A stretch of DNA of 64,000 bases. Origin: Mycolicibacterium cosmeticum. Lineage in GTDB: Bacteria > Actinomycetota > Actinomycetes > Mycobacteriales > Mycobacteriaceae. Both the position numbers and the translations under genes were made by a program. The notes beneath the pieces are model-generated. The model ran no database searches and had not been told where the DNA came from. It saw only the letters and a program-made list of their open reading frames with translations. The stretch's first letter is position 1, and each line of letters opens with the position of its first letter. Below are positions 36,959 through 48,466 of the stretch, in pieces. Where the stretch lies: NCBI RefSeq assembly GCF_000613185.1, contig NZ_CCBB010000001.1:2790001-2854000 (forward strand). The letters are read 5' to 3'.

Positions 36959-38401
36959 ATGGGTCTGGCAGACCGTATCGAACGTCGCCTCGAGTCGACC
37001 GTCGGCGACGCTTTCGCCCGGGTCTTCGGCGGATCCATCGTTCCGCAGGAAGTCGAAGCGCTGTTGCGTCGTGAAGCCGAGGCCCATGCCCGTGAAGTCG
37101 GCGGCGGCCGCATTTTGGCCCCCAACGACTACGTCATTACGCTCAGCGACACTGATTACCAGAACGTGAGCGCCGATCCGGAACGGACGTCGTCGACATT
37201 TGCCAGGCACCTACGAGGTTTCATTCATGACCAGGGATGGCAAACGTATGGTGATGTGGTCGTCAGGTTCGAGGCCGCATCGACGCTGCACACCGGACAG
37301 TTTCGTGCCCGTGGAGCGGTCAACCCCGACTCGTCCACCGGCACGCCTGCCCCACCACAGCACGACCGCCCGTCCACCGCACAACCAGGAGTACCAGCGA
37401 TGACCGACAACCCGAGCTACCGCGGCCAGGGACAGGGGCGGCCCGGCGACGAACAGTACGACGAGCGCTACCGCCAGCAGGAAGAGCAGCGCGGCGGCTA
37501 CCCGCCCGAGCACGGTGCCCACCCCGACCAGGGTGGTTACCCGCCGCGCCAGGGCGGCTACCCGGACCAGGGCTACCCGCCGCCGCCGGCCCCGCCGTCC
37601 TACGAGCAGCGTCCGCCGGCCGGATACGGCCAACAGCCGCCCGCCGGCTACCCCGACCAGGGTTACCGCCAGCAGCCGCCGACCGGTTATCCGCAGCCGC
37701 CGGCCTCTCCGCCGCCCGGCTACGGCGAATACGACTACGGCCGCCCGCCGGCCCCGCCGCGCCCGGACGAGGGCTACGGACGCCCGCCCGCTCCCCCGGC
37801 GCCGCCCTATGAGCAGCCGTCCTACCCGGATCAGGGCGGCTACCCCGATCAGGGTGGCTACGGTCGCGATTACGGCCGCCAGGACTACGCCGCGCCCGCT
37901 GCACCGCCGGCACCGGACTACGGCCGCTACGGTGAGCCGCCCGCGGCCCCCGGCTACCCGGACACCGGCTACGGCGAGCCCGAGGGCTACGGCCAGGGCT
38001 ACGGACAGCCGGCCGGCCAACCGGCCGCGCAGCCGGGGTACGGCCAGGACTACGGACAGGGTTACGGGGCCGAGCCCGCGGCTCCCGCCGCGTACGGCGG
38101 CTACGCCGGTGCCGGGGCGACGGTGACGCTGCAGCTCGACGACGGCAGTGGCCGCACCTACCAGCTGCGCGAGGGTGCCAACGTGATCGGCCGCGGGCAG
38201 GACGCCCAGTTCCGGCTGCCCGACACCGGGGTGTCGCGCCGTCATCTGGAGATCCGCTGGGACGGTCAGGTCGCGCTGTTGTCGGACCTGAACTCCACCA
38301 ACGGCACCACGGTGAACAACGCCCCGGTGCAGGAGTGGCAGCTGGCCGACGGCGACGTCATCCGACTGGGCCACTCCGAGATCATCGTCCGCGTCCACTG
38401 A
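36959..38401 (+). CDS. fhaA: FhaA, FHA domain protein of the PknA/PknB pathway
   Basis: A 480-residue protein. The N-terminal DUF3662 domain (about 1-125; RIERRLESTVGDAFARVFGGSIVPQEVEALL) is followed by a long Pro/Tyr/Gly/Gln-rich low-complexity linker (about 150-380), and the C-terminal FHA domain (about 385-480) contains VIGRGQDAQ, GVSRRHLEI and STNGTTVN. FHA domains bind phosphothreonine; FhaA binds kinase-phosphorylated partners such as MviN in peptidoglycan control. The ATG at 36959 matches the known M. tuberculosis N-terminus. Confidence 0.96.
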   Translation: MGLADRIERRLESTVGDAFARVFGGSIVPQEVEALLRREAEAHAREVGGGRILAPNDYVITLSDTDYQNVSADPERTSSTFARHLRGFIHDQGWQTYGDVVVRFEAASTLHTGQFRARGAVNPDSSTGTPAPPQHDRPSTAQPGVPAMTDNPSYRGQGQGRPGDEQYDERYRQQEEQRGGYPPEHGAHPDQGGYPPRQGGYPDQGYPPPPAPPSYEQRPPAGYGQQPPAGYPDQGYRQQPPTGYPQPPASPPPGYGEYDYGRPPAPPRPDEGYGRPPAPPAPPYEQPSYPDQGGYPDQGGYGRDYGRQDYAAPAAPPAPDYGRYGEPPAAPGYPDTGYGEPEGYGQGYGQPAGQPAAQPGYGQDYGQGYGAEPAAPAAYGGYAGAGATVTLQLDDGSGRTYQLREGANVIGRGQDAQFRLPDTGVSRRHLEIRWDGQVALLSDLNSTNGTTVNNAPVQEWQLADGDVIRLGHSEIIVRVH

Positions 38402-38495
38402 GCGGCGCCGAGCTGGCACTTCGCCCTCGAGCCGACGGGCGCCCCAGTATCGTGACGGTGCCGATGATCTTGAGACGAGGCGGGGAGGACGTCAG

Positions 38496-38963
38496 ATGCA
38501 GGGGCTAGTTCTGCAGCTGACACGGGTCGGTTTCCTGCTGCTGCTGTGGTTGTTCATCTGGTCGGTGCTGCGCATCCTGCGCACCGATATCTACGCCCCG
38601 ACCGGGGCGGTGATGGTGCGCCGCGGGCTGGCGCTGCGGGGATCACTGCTGCCCAACCGGCAGCGGCGCCACATCGCCAGGCACATGGTCGTCACCGAGG
38701 GAGCGCTCGCCGGCACCCGGATCACCCTGGGCAGCCAACCGGTGCTCATCGGACGGGCCGACGACTCGACGCTGGTGCTCACCGACGACTATGCGTCGAC
38801 ACGGCACGCCAGGCTGTCCCCGCGGGGCTCGGAATGGTATGTCGAGGACCTAGGATCGACCAACGGTACATACCTTGACAGGGCGAAGGTGACGACGGCG
38901 GTAAGGGTTCCGATGGGAACGCCGGTACGAATCGGCAAGACGGTAATCGAGTTGCGGCCGTGA
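38496..38963 (+). CDS. fhaB: FhaB (FipA), membrane-anchored FHA protein
   Basis: A 155-residue protein with one N-terminal membrane helix (TRVGFLLLLWLFIWSVLRIL, about 9-28) and a C-terminal FHA domain (LIGRADDSTLVL, YASTRHARL, GSTNGTYLD). In mycobacteria it is a PknA substrate that links FtsZ and FtsQ during division. Its stop overlaps the pstP GTG by 4 bp, starting the chain of overlapping genes that runs to pknB. Confidence 0.95.
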   Translation: MQGLVLQLTRVGFLLLLWLFIWSVLRILRTDIYAPTGAVMVRRGLALRGSLLPNRQRRHIARHMVVTEGALAGTRITLGSQPVLIGRADDSTLVLTDDYASTRHARLSPRGSEWYVEDLGSTNGTYLDRAKVTTAVRVPMGTPVRIGKTVIELRP

Positions 38964-40555
38964 CACTAGTTCTACGGTATGCGGCGCGCAGCGACCGCGG
39001 ACTGGTGCGCGCGAACAACGAGGACTCGGTGTACGCGGGTGCGCGGCTGCTGGCATTGGCCGACGGCATGGGTGGTCACGCCGCGGGCGAGGTGGCCTCC
39101 CAGCTGGTGATCGCGGCGCTGGCCCACCTGGACGACGACGAGCCGGGCGGTGATCTGCTCAAGAAGCTCGACGACGCAGTGCACGAAGGCAACTCGGCCA
39201 TCGCCGCACACGTGGAGGCCGACCCGGAACTGGAGGGCATGGGCACCACGCTCACGGCCATCCTGTTCGCGGGCAGCCGGCTGGGCCTGGTGCACATCGG
39301 CGACTCCCGCGGCTACCTGCTGCGCGACGGCGAGCTGACCCAGATCACCAAGGACGACACCTTCGTCCAAACCCTGGTGGACGAGGGCCGCATCACCGCC
39401 GAGGAGGCACACAGCCATCCGCAGCGGTCGCTCATCATGCGCGCCCTGACTGGGCACGAGGTGGAGCCCACCCTGATCGTCCGGGAGGCCCGCGCCGGCG
39501 ACCGGTACCTGCTGTGTTCGGACGGCCTGTCCGACCCGGTCAGCCACGACACCATCCACGAGGCGCTGCTAATACCGGATGTGGTGGACAGCGCGGACCG
39601 GCTCATCGAACTGGCCCTGCGCGGCGGCGGCCCGGACAACGTCACCGTGGTGGTGGCCGACGTCGTCGACTACGACTACGGCCAGACCCAGCCGATCCTG
39701 GCCGGGGCCGTGTCCGGGGAGGACGATGACACGCTCCCCCCTAATACCGCGGCGGGGCGGGCATCGGCGTTCAACCCCCGCCGCATCGCCCCGAAAAGGG
39801 TTGTGACGCAGCAGGAGGAACTCCCAAAAGCACACCGCTCCAAGCGGCGTCTGGTGATAGCGGGAGTCGTGGTGTTGTTGGTCGTGCTGGCCGGCTTGGC
39901 GGTCGCACGGGAGATCATCCGCAACAACTACTACGTCGGTGAGCGCGACGGCACCGTTTCGATCATGCGGGGGGTGCAGGGCTCGTTTCTGGGCATGGCC
40001 CTGCAGGAACCGTTTCTGGTCGGCTGCCTCAACCCGCGAAATGAATTGTCGCTGATCAGCTTCGGCCAGTCCAAGGACAACCTGAACTGTGAACTGCTGG
40101 GTGTCGACGACATCCGCGAATCCGAACGCGCGCAGGTGACGGCGGGCCTGCCCGCGGGCAGCCTGGACGACGCGATCAACCAGATCAACGAGTTGGTCCG
40201 CAGCTCGCTGCTGCCGATCTGCGCGCCGCCGGCTCCCGCCCCGAAGCCGACGCCGAAACCTGCCCCGGCACCCACGACGTCGGGAGCGCCGGCGCCCAGC
40301 ACGACAGGCGCGCCGACGCCGAGCACGACAGGCGCGCCGAAGGACACCGCCGCCCCCGACACCAGCACAGCACCGGCGCCCGCGCCGACCGCCGCGCCGA
40401 CGCCGGGGCCCACTCCCCCGCCCACCGCTGGGTCTCCCTCGCCCGTGCCCCCACCCACCACTGTGTCTCCCCCGCCCACCACCCAGGCACCGACCGTCAC
40501 GGCCCTGCCTCCCTCACCGCCGGAGCCGGGCACCACCTGCCGGACGGCGTCATGA
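38960..40555 (+). CDS. pstP: PstP, PP2C-type Ser/Thr phosphatase
   Basis: A 531-residue membrane phosphatase that dephosphorylates PknA, PknB and their substrates. The PP2C catalytic domain (about 1-235) carries the metal-binding motifs RANNEDS, LALADGMGGH, GDSRGYLL, CSDGLSDPV and GGPDNVTVVVAD. A juxtamembrane linker, one membrane helix (about 296-315) and an extracellular part follow. The outer tail is Pro/Thr-rich with imperfect repeats (about 415-520). It starts at GTG overlapping fhaB and overlaps rodA by 4 bp. Confidence 0.96.
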   Translation: MTLVLRYAARSDRGLVRANNEDSVYAGARLLALADGMGGHAAGEVASQLVIAALAHLDDDEPGGDLLKKLDDAVHEGNSAIAAHVEADPELEGMGTTLTAILFAGSRLGLVHIGDSRGYLLRDGELTQITKDDTFVQTLVDEGRITAEEAHSHPQRSLIMRALTGHEVEPTLIVREARAGDRYLLCSDGLSDPVSHDTIHEALLIPDVVDSADRLIELALRGGGPDNVTVVVADVVDYDYGQTQPILAGAVSGEDDDTLPPNTAAGRASAFNPRRIAPKRVVTQQEELPKAHRSKRRLVIAGVVVLLVVLAGLAVAREIIRNNYYVGERDGTVSIMRGVQGSFLGMALQEPFLVGCLNPRNELSLISFGQSKDNLNCELLGVDDIRESERAQVTAGLPAGSLDDAINQINELVRSSLLPICAPPAPAPKPTPKPAPAPTTSGAPAPSTTGAPTPSTTGAPKDTAAPDTSTAPAPAPTAAPTPGPTPPPTAGSPSPVPPPTTVSPPPTTQAPTVTALPPSPPEPGTTCRTAS

Positions 40556-41961
40556 CCACCGCTCCCCAGTCGCCCGTCGCCGTCACACCGCCGCTGCCCA
40601 ACCGGCGCAACGCCGAACTGGGGTTGCTGGGCTTCGCCGCCGCGATCACCACCGTGGCCCTGTTGATCGTCGAGGCCAACCAGGAGCAGGGCCTGAGCTG
40701 GGACCTGCTGCAGTACACCGTGGCCTACCTGGCGCTGTTCGCCGGGGCACACCTGGCGATCCGCCGGTTCGCGCCCTACGCCGACCCGCTGCTGCTGCCG
40801 GTGGTCGCCCTGCTGAATGGGTTGGGGCTGGTCATGATTCACCGCCTCGACCTGGCCGCGGCACCGCTGAACCCGGACAGCCCGACCGCCAACCAGCAGA
40901 TGTTGTGGACGCTGGTCGGCGTGATCGCGTTCTCGGCGATCGTCATCGCGGTGCCCGACCACCGGGTGCTGGCCCGCTACGGATACCTCTGCGGCCTCAC
41001 CGGCCTTGCGCTGCTTGTCATTCCGGCGCTGCTGCCCGCCAGGTTCTCCGAGCAGAACGGCGCCAAGATCTGGATCCAGTTCCCCGGCTTCTCGATCCAG
41101 CCGGCGGAGTTCTCCAAGATCCTGCTGCTGATCTTCTTCTCCGCCGTGCTGGTGGACAAGCGCGAACTGTTCATCAGCGCCGGAAAGCACGTGCTGGGAA
41201 TGGATCTGCCGCGCCCGCGCGACCTGGCGCCCCTACTGGTGGCCTGGATCGCCTCGGTCGGGGTGATGGTGTTCGAGAAGGACCTGGGCACTTCGCTGCT
41301 GCTGTACACGTCGTTCCTGGTGCTGGTCTACGTGGCCACCGGCCGGCTGTCCTGGGTGCTCATCGGTCTTGGCCTGTTCGCGGTGGGAAGCGTTGTGGCA
41401 TACCACCTTTTCGGGCACGTCCGGGTCCGGGTGCAGAACTGGATCGACCCGTTCGCCGATCCCGACGGTGCCGGCTTCCAGATGGTGCAGTCCCTGTTCA
41501 GCTTCGCCACCGGCGGCATCTTCGGCACCGGGCTGGGCAACGGTCAGCCCGGCACGGTGCCCGCCGCCTCAACGGATTTCATCATCGCTGCCGTCGGCGA
41601 AGAACTCGGCCTGGTCGGGCTGGCCGGCGTGCTGATGCTCTACACCATCGTCGTGATCCGCGGGTTGCGCACCGCGATCGCCGTGCGCGACAGCTTCGGC
41701 AAGCTGCTGGCCGCCGGGCTGGCCTCGACGCTGGGCATCCAGCTGTTCATCGTCGTCGGCGGGGTGACCAAGCTGATCCCGCTGACCGGACTGACCACCC
41801 CGTGGATGTCCTACGGCGGTTCGTCGTTGGTGGCCAACTACATCCTGCTGGCCATCCTGGTGCGCATCTCGCACGCGGCGCGCCGGCCCATCACCTCCAG
41901 CCGCGGACCCAATCCGAGCCCGATCGCATCGGCCAGCACCGAGGTGATCTCGAAGACATGA
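40552..41961 (+). CDS. rodA: RodA, SEDS peptidoglycan polymerase
   Basis: A 469-residue FtsW/RodA/SpoVE family membrane protein with about twelve hydrophobic segments. Family motifs include FSIQPAEFSKILLLIFFS, GVMVFEKDLGTSLLLY, DFIIAAVGEELGLVGL and PWMSYGGSSLVANYILLAIL. It polymerises glycan strands from lipid II, working with the transpeptidase PbpA encoded next. Its TGA overlaps the pbpA ATG by 4 bp. Confidence 0.96.
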   Translation: MTTAPQSPVAVTPPLPNRRNAELGLLGFAAAITTVALLIVEANQEQGLSWDLLQYTVAYLALFAGAHLAIRRFAPYADPLLLPVVALLNGLGLVMIHRLDLAAAPLNPDSPTANQQMLWTLVGVIAFSAIVIAVPDHRVLARYGYLCGLTGLALLVIPALLPARFSEQNGAKIWIQFPGFSIQPAEFSKILLLIFFSAVLVDKRELFISAGKHVLGMDLPRPRDLAPLLVAWIASVGVMVFEKDLGTSLLLYTSFLVLVYVATGRLSWVLIGLGLFAVGSVVAYHLFGHVRVRVQNWIDPFADPDGAGFQMVQSLFSFATGGIFGTGLGNGQPGTVPAASTDFIIAAVGEELGLVGLAGVLMLYTIVVIRGLRTAIAVRDSFGKLLAAGLASTLGIQLFIVVGGVTKLIPLTGLTTPWMSYGGSSLVANYILLAILVRISHAARRPITSSRGPNPSPIASASTEVISKT

Positions 41962-43433
41962 ACACCGCGCTGCGCCGCCTGTCCGTCACGATCATGGTGC
42001 TGATCGTGCTGCTGCTCGCCAATGCCACCTTCACCCAGGTGTTCGCCGCCGACGGCTACCGCACCGACCCCCGCAATCAGCGGGTGCTGCTCGACGAGTA
42101 CTCGCGCCAGCGCGGGCAGATCTCGGCCGGCGGCCAGCTGCTGGCGTACTCGGTCTCTACCAACGGCCGCTTCCGGTTCCTGCGGGTCTACCCCAACCCG
42201 CTCACCTACGCGCCCGTCACCGGCTTCTACTCGCTGCAGTACTCCAGCACGGGCCTCGAGCGCGCCGAGGACGCCATCCTCAACGGCTCCGACGAGCGGC
42301 TGTTCGGGCGGCGGCTGGCCGACTTCTTCACCGGCCGCGACCCGCGCGGCGGCAATGTCTCGACCACCATCAACCCGCAGGTGCAGCAGGCCGCCTGGGA
42401 CGCGATGGAGCGCGGCTGCGACGGCGCCTGCAAGGGCGCGGTGGTGGCCCTGGAACCGTCCACCGGCAAGATCCTGGCCATGGTGTCCGCCCCGTCGTAC
42501 GACCCGAACCAGCTGGCCAGCCATGACGGCAGCGAGCAATCCGCGGCCTGGCAGAAGCTGCGCGACAATCCGGACAACCCGCTGGTAAACCGCGCCATCT
42601 CCGAGACCTACCCGCCGGGGTCGACGTTCAAGGTGGTCACCACCGCGGCCGCGCTGCAGGCCGGCACCACCCCGGACACCCCACTGACGGCGGCCGCCCG
42701 CATCCCGCTGCCGAACAGCACCGCGACCCTGGAGAACTACGGCGGGTCCACCTGCGGCAACGGTCCCACCGCGACGCTGCGTGAGGCGTTCGCGCGGTCC
42801 TGCAACACCGCCTTCGTCCAGCTCGGCATCGACACCGGCGCCGACCGGCTGCGCGGGGCCGCCCGCGCGTTCGGGCTCGACGACGCCCCCGTCCAGATCC
42901 CGCTGCAGGTGGCCGACTCCACCATCGGCCCGATCGACGACGCCGCCGCACTGGGCATGTCGAGCATCGGACAAAAGGATGTCGCGGTGACACCCTTGCA
43001 GAACGCGATGGTGGCGGCCACCATCGCCAATGACGGCGTCACCATGGCGCCCTACCTCGTCGATGGCCTCAAGGGCCCTGACCTCTCGAATATCGCCACC
43101 ACCGCCCCGCAGGAGCTGCGGCGGGCCGTGTCGCCGCAGGTCGCGGCTACACTGACTGATCTGATGGTGGGCGCCGAGCAGGTGACACAGCAGAAGGGAG
43201 CCATCGCCGGCGTGCAGATCGCATCGAAGACGGGCACCGCCGAACACGGAACGGATCCCCGCAACACCCCGCCCCATGCCTGGTACATCGCATTCGCCCC
43301 GGCACAGGCCCCCAAAGTGGCCGTCGCCGTGCTCGTGGAGAATGGTGGGGACCGATTGTCCGCCACCGGCGGCGCGGTGGCCGCCCCGATCGGGCGAGCG
43401 ACCATCGCCGCTGCCCTGCGGGAGGCATCATGA
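41958..43433 (+). CDS. pbpA: PbpA, class B penicillin-binding protein
   Basis: A 491-residue transpeptidase. One N-terminal membrane anchor ([22 protein letters not shown]) is followed by a dimerisation domain and the penicillin-binding domain with SxxK in PPGSTFKVV (Ser near 221), SCN in FARSCNTAF and KTG in [10 protein letters not shown]. It cross-links peptidoglycan for division and cell shape together with RodA. Overlaps of 4 bp link it to rodA and pknA. Confidence 0.96.
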   Translation: MNTALRRLSVTIMVLIVLLLANATFTQVFAADGYRTDPRNQRVLLDEYSRQRGQISAGGQLLAYSVSTNGRFRFLRVYPNPLTYAPVTGFYSLQYSSTGLERAEDAILNGSDERLFGRRLADFFTGRDPRGGNVSTTINPQVQQAAWDAMERGCDGACKGAVVALEPSTGKILAMVSAPSYDPNQLASHDGSEQSAAWQKLRDNPDNPLVNRAISETYPPGSTFKVVTTAAALQAGTTPDTPLTAAARIPLPNSTATLENYGGSTCGNGPTATLREAFARSCNTAFVQLGIDTGADRLRGAARAFGLDDAPVQIPLQVADSTIGPIDDAAALGMSSIGQKDVAVTPLQNAMVAATIANDGVTMAPYLVDGLKGPDLSNIATTAPQELRRAVSPQVAATLTDLMVGAEQVTQQKGAIAGVQIASKTGTAEHGTDPRNTPPHAWYIAFAPAQAPKVAVAVLVENGGDRLSATGGAVAAPIGRATIAAALREAS

Positions 43434-44623
43434 CGGCCCGGGTGGGTGTGACGCTGTCCGGACGCTACCGGCTGCAGCGTCTGATCGCGACGGGCGGTAT
43501 GGGCCAGGTGTGGGAAGGCCTGGACACCCGGCTCGGCCGCCAGGTGGCCATCAAGGTGCTCAAGGCCGAGTTCTCCACCGACGCCGAGTTCGTCGACCGG
43601 TTCCGCGGCGAGGCCCGCACCGTGGCCATGCTCAACCATCCGGGTATCGCCAGCGTCTACGACTATGGCGAGACCGAGCTCGAAGCCGGGGAGGGCCGCA
43701 CCGCCTACCTGGTGATGGAGCTCGTCAACGGTGAACCGCTGAACTCCGTCATCAAACGCACCGGGCGGTTGTCGCTGCGGCACGCGCTGGACATGCTCGA
43801 GCAGACCGGCCGCGCCCTGCAGGTGGCGCACACCGCCGGGCTGGTGCACCGGGACGTGAAACCGGGCAACATCCTGATCACCCCGACCGGTCAGGTGAAA
43901 CTGACCGACTTCGGCATCGCCAAGGCGGTCGACGCCGCCCCGGTCACCCAGACCGGCATGGTGATGGGCACCGCGCAGTACATCGCGCCGGAGCAGGCGC
44001 TGGGCCGCGACGCCACCGCCGCCAGCGACGTGTACTCACTGGGCGTCGTTGGCTACGAATCGCTTTCGGGCAAGCGGCCGTTCACCGGTGACGGCGCGCT
44101 GACGGTCGCGATGAAGCACATCAAGGAGCAGCCCGCCCCGCTGCCTGCCGACCTGCCGCCCAACGTGCGCGAGCTCATCGAGATCACCCTGGCCAAGGAA
44201 CCCAACCACCGGTACCGCTCCGGCGGCCCGTTCGCCGACGCCGTCGCGGCCGTGCGCGCCGGCCGGCGCCCACCCCGGCCCAACCACGCACCGACCATCG
44301 GCCGCGCCACCCCGGCGGCCATCCCGTCGACCACGCAGGCCCGGGCCGCCGCGGCGGCCGAGTACCGGCCGCCGGTCACCGCCGCGCGGCCCCGCCCGGC
44401 CACCGGCAGCCACCGCACGCCCCCGCCGCGGCGCACCTTCTCGCCCGGCCAGCGGGCCCTGCTGTGGGCCGCCGGCGTGCTCGGCGCGCTGGCCATCATC
44501 ATCGCCGTACTGATCGTGCTGAACGCGCAGGACAAGAAGGACCGTCCGGTGCAGCAGCAAACCTCGACCAGCACCACCGTCATCGGCGTGCCACCCGCCT
44601 CGCCGCCCAGTGGGTCACCGTGA
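43430..44623 (+). CDS. pknA: PknA, Ser/Thr protein kinase
   Basis: A 397-residue receptor-type kinase. The Gly loop (ATGGMGQVW), catalytic Lys (VAIKVL), HRDVKPGN loop and DFGIAKAV are intact; an activation loop with several Thr ([10 protein letters not shown]) is present. After a Pro/Arg-rich linker a single membrane helix (about 344-366) leads to a very short outer tail. It phosphorylates division proteins and activates PknB. It overlaps pbpA and pknB by 4 bp each. Confidence 0.97.
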   Translation: MTARVGVTLSGRYRLQRLIATGGMGQVWEGLDTRLGRQVAIKVLKAEFSTDAEFVDRFRGEARTVAMLNHPGIASVYDYGETELEAGEGRTAYLVMELVNGEPLNSVIKRTGRLSLRHALDMLEQTGRALQVAHTAGLVHRDVKPGNILITPTGQVKLTDFGIAKAVDAAPVTQTGMVMGTAQYIAPEQALGRDATAASDVYSLGVVGYESLSGKRPFTGDGALTVAMKHIKEQPAPLPADLPPNVRELIEITLAKEPNHRYRSGGPFADAVAAVRAGRRPPRPNHAPTIGRATPAAIPSTTQARAAAAAEYRPPVTAARPRPATGSHRTPPPRRTFSPGQRALLWAAGVLGALAIIIAVLIVLNAQDKKDRPVQQQTSTSTTVIGVPPASPPSGSP

Positions 44624-46494
44624 CCACGCCCCAACACCTCTCGGACCGCTACGAGCTGGGTGAGATCCTCGGCTTCGGCGGGATGTCGGAGGTGCACATC
44701 GCGCGTGATGTGCGGTTGCACCGTGATGTCGCGGTCAAGGTGCTGCGCGCGGATTTGGCCCGCGACCCCAGCTTCTATCTGCGGTTCCGCCGGGAGGCGC
44801 AGAACGCCGCCGCGCTGAACCACCCGGCGATCGTGGCCGTCTACGACACCGGCGAGGCCGAGACGCCCAACGGCCCGCTGCCCTACATCGTCATGGAGTA
44901 CGTCGACGGCGTGACGCTCCGCGACATCGTGCACACCGACGGTCCGATGGAGCCCAAGCGCGCCATCGAGATCATCGCCGACGCCTGCCAGGCCCTGAAC
45001 TTCAGCCACCAGCACGGCATCATCCATCGCGACGTCAAGCCCGCGAACATCATGATCAGCAACAGCGGCGCGGTGAAGGTGATGGATTTCGGCATCGCCC
45101 GCGCCCTGGCCGACACCGGCAACAGCGTCACCCAGACCGCCGCGGTGATCGGCACGGCGCAGTATCTGTCCCCCGAGCAGGCTCGCGGTGAGCCGGTGGA
45201 CGCCCGCTCCGACGTGTACTCGCTGGGCTGCGTGTTGTACGAAATCCTCACCGGCGAGCCACCTTTCGTCGGTGACTCCCCGGTGGCCGTGGCCTACCAG
45301 CATGTCCGCGAGGACCCCGACCCGCCGTCCAAGCGGCACGCCGGTATCTCCCCGGAACTCGATGCGGTGGTGCTCAAGGCGCTGACCAAGAACCCGGAGA
45401 ACCGGTATCAGAGTGCGGCCGAGATGCGCGCCGACCTGATCCGCGTGCACAGCGGCGAGGCGCCCGAGGCGCCCAAGGTGCTCACCGACGCCGAGCGCAC
45501 CCACATCCTGACCGCACACCAGCCGCACGCGCGGGCCCTGCCGACCGAACACATTCCGACCGCCGGCGGCTACACCCCGCCCGGCAGCGGGGGCTCGGTG
45601 GGCCGCTGGCTCATCGCGGTCGCGGTGCTCGCGGTGCTGACCGTGGTGGTCACCATCGCGATCAACGCCATCGGCGGCAAGCCCCGCGATGTGCAGGTGC
45701 CCGACGTGTCCGGGCAGGCCTCGGCCGACGCCATCGCCGCGCTGCAGAACCGCGGGTTCAAGACCAACATTGCGCGCAACCCGGACTCGAAGGTGCCGCC
45801 GGATCACGTCATCGGGACCGACCCGAACGCCAACGCGTCGGTGAGCGCAGGGGACGAGATCACCATCAACGTCTCGACCGGCCCCGAGCAGCGCGAGGTG
45901 CCCGACGTGTCGGGCCTGAGCTACGCCGACGCGGTCCGCAAGCTCACCACGGCCGGTTTCGGCAAGTTCAAGCAGGCGCCGTCGTCCTCGGCGCCCGAAC
46001 TCAAGGACCGGGTGGTCAGCACCGTGCCGCCGGCCAACTCGACGTCGGCGATCACCAACGAGATCACCGTCGTGGTGGGCACCGGGCCGCAGACCAAGGC
46101 GGTCCCGGATGTCACCGGTCAGCCCGAGCAGGGCGCCCGCAACAACCTGCAGATCCTGGGCTTCACCGCCGTGCTGACGGCCCCGGTCGCCAGCCCGCGC
46201 CCGGCGGGGGAGGTGGTGGCCACCGACCCGGTCGCGGGCACCGTGGTACCGCTGGACGCGCCGATCACGCTGAAGGTGTCCCTGGGCAATCAGTTCGTGA
46301 TGCCGAACCTGGTGGGCCAGTTCTGGGTGGACGCCGAGCCGAATCTGCGGGCGCTGGGTTGGACCGGTGTACTGATCAAGGGCGCCAACGTGGACAACAG
46401 CGGGCTGCGGTCGAATGCCGTGGTGACGCAGAGCCCGTCACCGGGCAGCGGCGTGGGCTACGGCGACTCGATCACGCTGAGCTTCGCGTCCTAG
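44620..46494 (+). CDS. pknB: PknB, PASTA-domain Ser/Thr protein kinase
   Basis: A 624-residue essential receptor kinase. The kinase domain has [33 protein letters not shown] and the activation-loop [13 protein letters not shown] basic/Pro juxtamembrane region, a membrane helix (about 330-352) and four extracellular PASTA repeats follow, three of them opening VPDVSG or VPDVTG. PASTA repeats bind muropeptides or lipid II. It starts at GTG overlapping the pknA stop. It is the last gene of the fhaB-pknB chain. Confidence 0.97.
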   Translation: MTTPQHLSDRYELGEILGFGGMSEVHIARDVRLHRDVAVKVLRADLARDPSFYLRFRREAQNAAALNHPAIVAVYDTGEAETPNGPLPYIVMEYVDGVTLRDIVHTDGPMEPKRAIEIIADACQALNFSHQHGIIHRDVKPANIMISNSGAVKVMDFGIARALADTGNSVTQTAAVIGTAQYLSPEQARGEPVDARSDVYSLGCVLYEILTGEPPFVGDSPVAVAYQHVREDPDPPSKRHAGISPELDAVVLKALTKNPENRYQSAAEMRADLIRVHSGEAPEAPKVLTDAERTHILTAHQPHARALPTEHIPTAGGYTPPGSGGSVGRWLIAVAVLAVLTVVVTIAINAIGGKPRDVQVPDVSGQASADAIAALQNRGFKTNIARNPDSKVPPDHVIGTDPNANASVSAGDEITINVSTGPEQREVPDVSGLSYADAVRKLTTAGFGKFKQAPSSSAPELKDRVVSTVPPANSTSAITNEITVVVGTGPQTKAVPDVTGQPEQGARNNLQILGFTAVLTAPVASPRPAGEVVATDPVAGTVVPLDAPITLKVSLGNQFVMPNLVGQFWVDAEPNLRALGWTGVLIKGANVDNSGLRSNAVVTQSPSPGSGVGYGDSITLSFAS

Positions 46495-46502
46495 CGACCG
46501 GC

Positions 46503-47162
46503 TCAGCCGACGGTCGTAGCAGCCTGGACGGTATCGGCGACTTCCTGCTCGAGGCGGCGGACCAGACTCTCGTCGGGGGCCTGCCCGCAGAAGCCCAGCC
46601 AGTTGGCCAACATCCGGTGCCCACCCTCGGTGAGGATGGATTCCGGGTGGAACTGCACGCCGTGGATGGGCAACTCGGTGTGCCGGACGGCCATGATGAC
46701 CCCGGAGTCGGTCTGCCCGATGGCCTCCAGCACGTCCGGTTTGGTCTCCGGCAGGATGGTCAGCGAGTGGTACCGGGTGGCGGTGAAGGGGTCCGGAAGT
46801 CCGTGCAGCACACCGACATCGGAGTGGTGCACCAGGCTGGTCTTGCCGTGTAGCAGCTCCGGCGCGCGGTCCACGGTGCCGCCGAAGGCCACGCCGATGG
46901 CCTGGTGTCCCAGACACACGCCGAGCAGCGGCGTGCCGGTTTCGGCGGCGGCGTGCACCAGCGGGATGGACGCACCGGCGCGTTCCGGGGTGCCGGGACC
47001 GGGGGAGAGCAGGATGCCGTCGAATTGCTCGGCGATGGCCCGCGGCTCGGTCAGGCGCTCGTCGTCGTTGCGCCAGACCTGTGCGTGCACGCCGAGCTGA
47101 CCCAGGTACTGGACCAGGTTGAACACGAAGCTGTCATAGTTGTCGACGACCAGAACCTGCAT
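46503..47162 (-). CDS. trpG: Glutamine amidotransferase TrpG/PabA
   Basis: A 219-residue class I amidotransferase supplying ammonia for anthranilate and/or aminodeoxychorismate synthesis. The catalytic Cys is in [12 protein letters not shown], His in [10 protein letters not shown] with the following Glu, and the N-terminal [22 protein letters not shown] and [11 protein letters not shown] are typical. Its partner synthase subunits are not in the window. It converges with pknB, separated by 8 bp. The symbol follows the syntenic M. tuberculosis gene. Confidence 0.93.
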   Translation of the reverse strand: MQVLVVDNYDSFVFNLVQYLGQLGVHAQVWRNDDERLTEPRAIAEQFDGILLSPGPGTPERAGASIPLVHAAAETGTPLLGVCLGHQAIGVAFGGTVDRAPELLHGKTSLVHHSDVGVLHGLPDPFTATRYHSLTILPETKPDVLEAIGQTDSGVIMAVRHTELPIHGVQFHPESILTEGGHRMLANWLGFCGQAPDESLVRRLEQEVADTVQAATTVG

Positions 47163-47192
47163 GTCACCAGGCTACTGCGACGGACAAACCGG

Positions 47193-47981
47193 TTAATACC
47201 CGAGCGGCCCGGCGGGCTTGGCGTACTTCATCCGGACCGGTGCGGTGTACCCGGCGAGTTCCACGGATGGCTGCGCCACCTCGCTGTAGCCCAGCCCGAA
47301 CCGCACCACGTACTGCTTGTACAGCGTCACCAGCGGCGCGGCGGCCAGCGCGGCCTGCATGGCGGGCACGTCACCGATCGCGGTGACGACGTACGGCGGG
47401 CTGTAGGTGCGCCCGCCCAGCAGCAGGGTGTTGCCGACGCAGCGCGGCACCGAGGTGCCGATGATCCGCTGATCTTGCACCTGGATACCGTCGGCGCCCG
47501 CGCTCCACAGCGCGTTGAGGACGGCCACGATGTCCTGCTGGTGCACCACCAGGTCGTCCGGGGCCGCGTCGCGCGGGAAGCGGCCCTCCGCGTCGCGTTG
47601 GGCGTCGTTGAGGGTGATCACCAGCCCGGGCCCGCGTTCGGGGTTCAGCCCGGCCTGTTCGGCCAGCCGGTCGGAGCGCGCGGTGATGGCGTGCAGGGCG
47701 GCGTCGGCGCCGGGGGAGCCGCCGTGATGGTTGTCGATGGCCGAGACCAGCTGGTCACGCTGCGCGGTGAGCCGGTCCACCCCGCTCTGCGCCTCGCGCA
47801 CCAGATCCACCAGCCGCGGCGCGTCACTGCGCCGGATCTCGCCGCCGCCCGAGACGCCGTGCGTCGCCGCCAGCAGCAGACCGGCGAGCAGACACACCAC
47901 CGGCACGCCGAATCGCCAGGCCGAGCGTGGTCTCCCAGAATTCTCGGCAGGGGCGGACGCTGCGTTAGGCTCAGTGTTCAA
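47193..47981 (-). CDS. DUF881 membrane-anchored protein
   Basis: A 262-residue protein with one N-terminal membrane helix ([22 protein letters not shown]), a coiled-coil stretch ([23 protein letters not shown]) and the DUF881 domain ([45 protein letters not shown]). It corresponds to the M. tuberculosis protein encoded between crgA and trpG. The start is not certain; TTG at 47981 gives a natural cytoplasmic tail. It is divergent from crgA, the likely shared control region being short. Confidence 0.9.
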   Translation of the reverse strand: MNTEPNAASAPAENSGRPRSAWRFGVPVVCLLAGLLLAATHGVSGGGEIRRSDAPRLVDLVREAQSGVDRLTAQRDQLVSAIDNHHGGSPGADAALHAITARSDRLAEQAGLNPERGPGLVITLNDAQRDAEGRFPRDAAPDDLVVHQQDIVAVLNALWSAGADGIQVQDQRIIGTSVPRCVGNTLLLGGRTYSPPYVVTAIGDVPAMQAALAAAPLVTLYKQYVVRFGLGYSEVAQPSVELAGYTAPVRMKYAKPAGPLGY

Positions 47982-48029
47982 TGCCGGCGTCCCATCCGGC
48001 CACGTGTTCCATCGTCTCCAAAGGTAACC

Positions 48030-48311
48030 ATGCCCAAGTCCAAAGTTCGCAAGAAGAACGACTTCACCATCAACCCGGTGAGCCGGACCCCGGTGAAGGT
48101 GAAGGCCGGGCCGTCGAGCGTGTGGTTCGTGGTGCTGTTCGTGGGGCTGATGCTGATCGGGCTGCTGTGGCTGCTCGTGTTCCAGCTGGGTGCCACCGGC
48201 CTGAATGCCCCGACTTGGCTGAATTGGATGGCCGACCTCGGCCCGTGGAACTACGCGATCGCCTTTGCTTTCATGATCACAGGGTTGTTGCTCACCATGC
48301 GGTGGCGCTGA
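48030..48311 (+). CDS. crgA: CrgA, cell division protein
   Basis: A 93-residue protein with the conserved start [16 protein letters not shown], then two membrane helices ([41 protein letters not shown]). CrgA binds FtsZ, FtsQ, PBPs and CwsA at the septum. The length and sequence fit the mycobacterial protein. AAGG lies seven bases before the ATG. Confidence 0.96.
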   Translation: MPKSKVRKKNDFTINPVSRTPVKVKAGPSSVWFVVLFVGLMLIGLLWLLVFQLGATGLNAPTWLNWMADLGPWNYAIAFAFMITGLLLTMRWR

Positions 48312-48466
48312 GGCGGCACCCCGCCGGATTGAATTCATTTTGGCTTCGAACTGTTACCCAGCTCGCTACCCCGGCGTCACCCAATCACAACGTTGTGATT
48401 CATCCCCATTGGGGATAGCGCCTGTGGATAACTGCAAACCTCGCGGTGAGACCGGGTATTGACGCC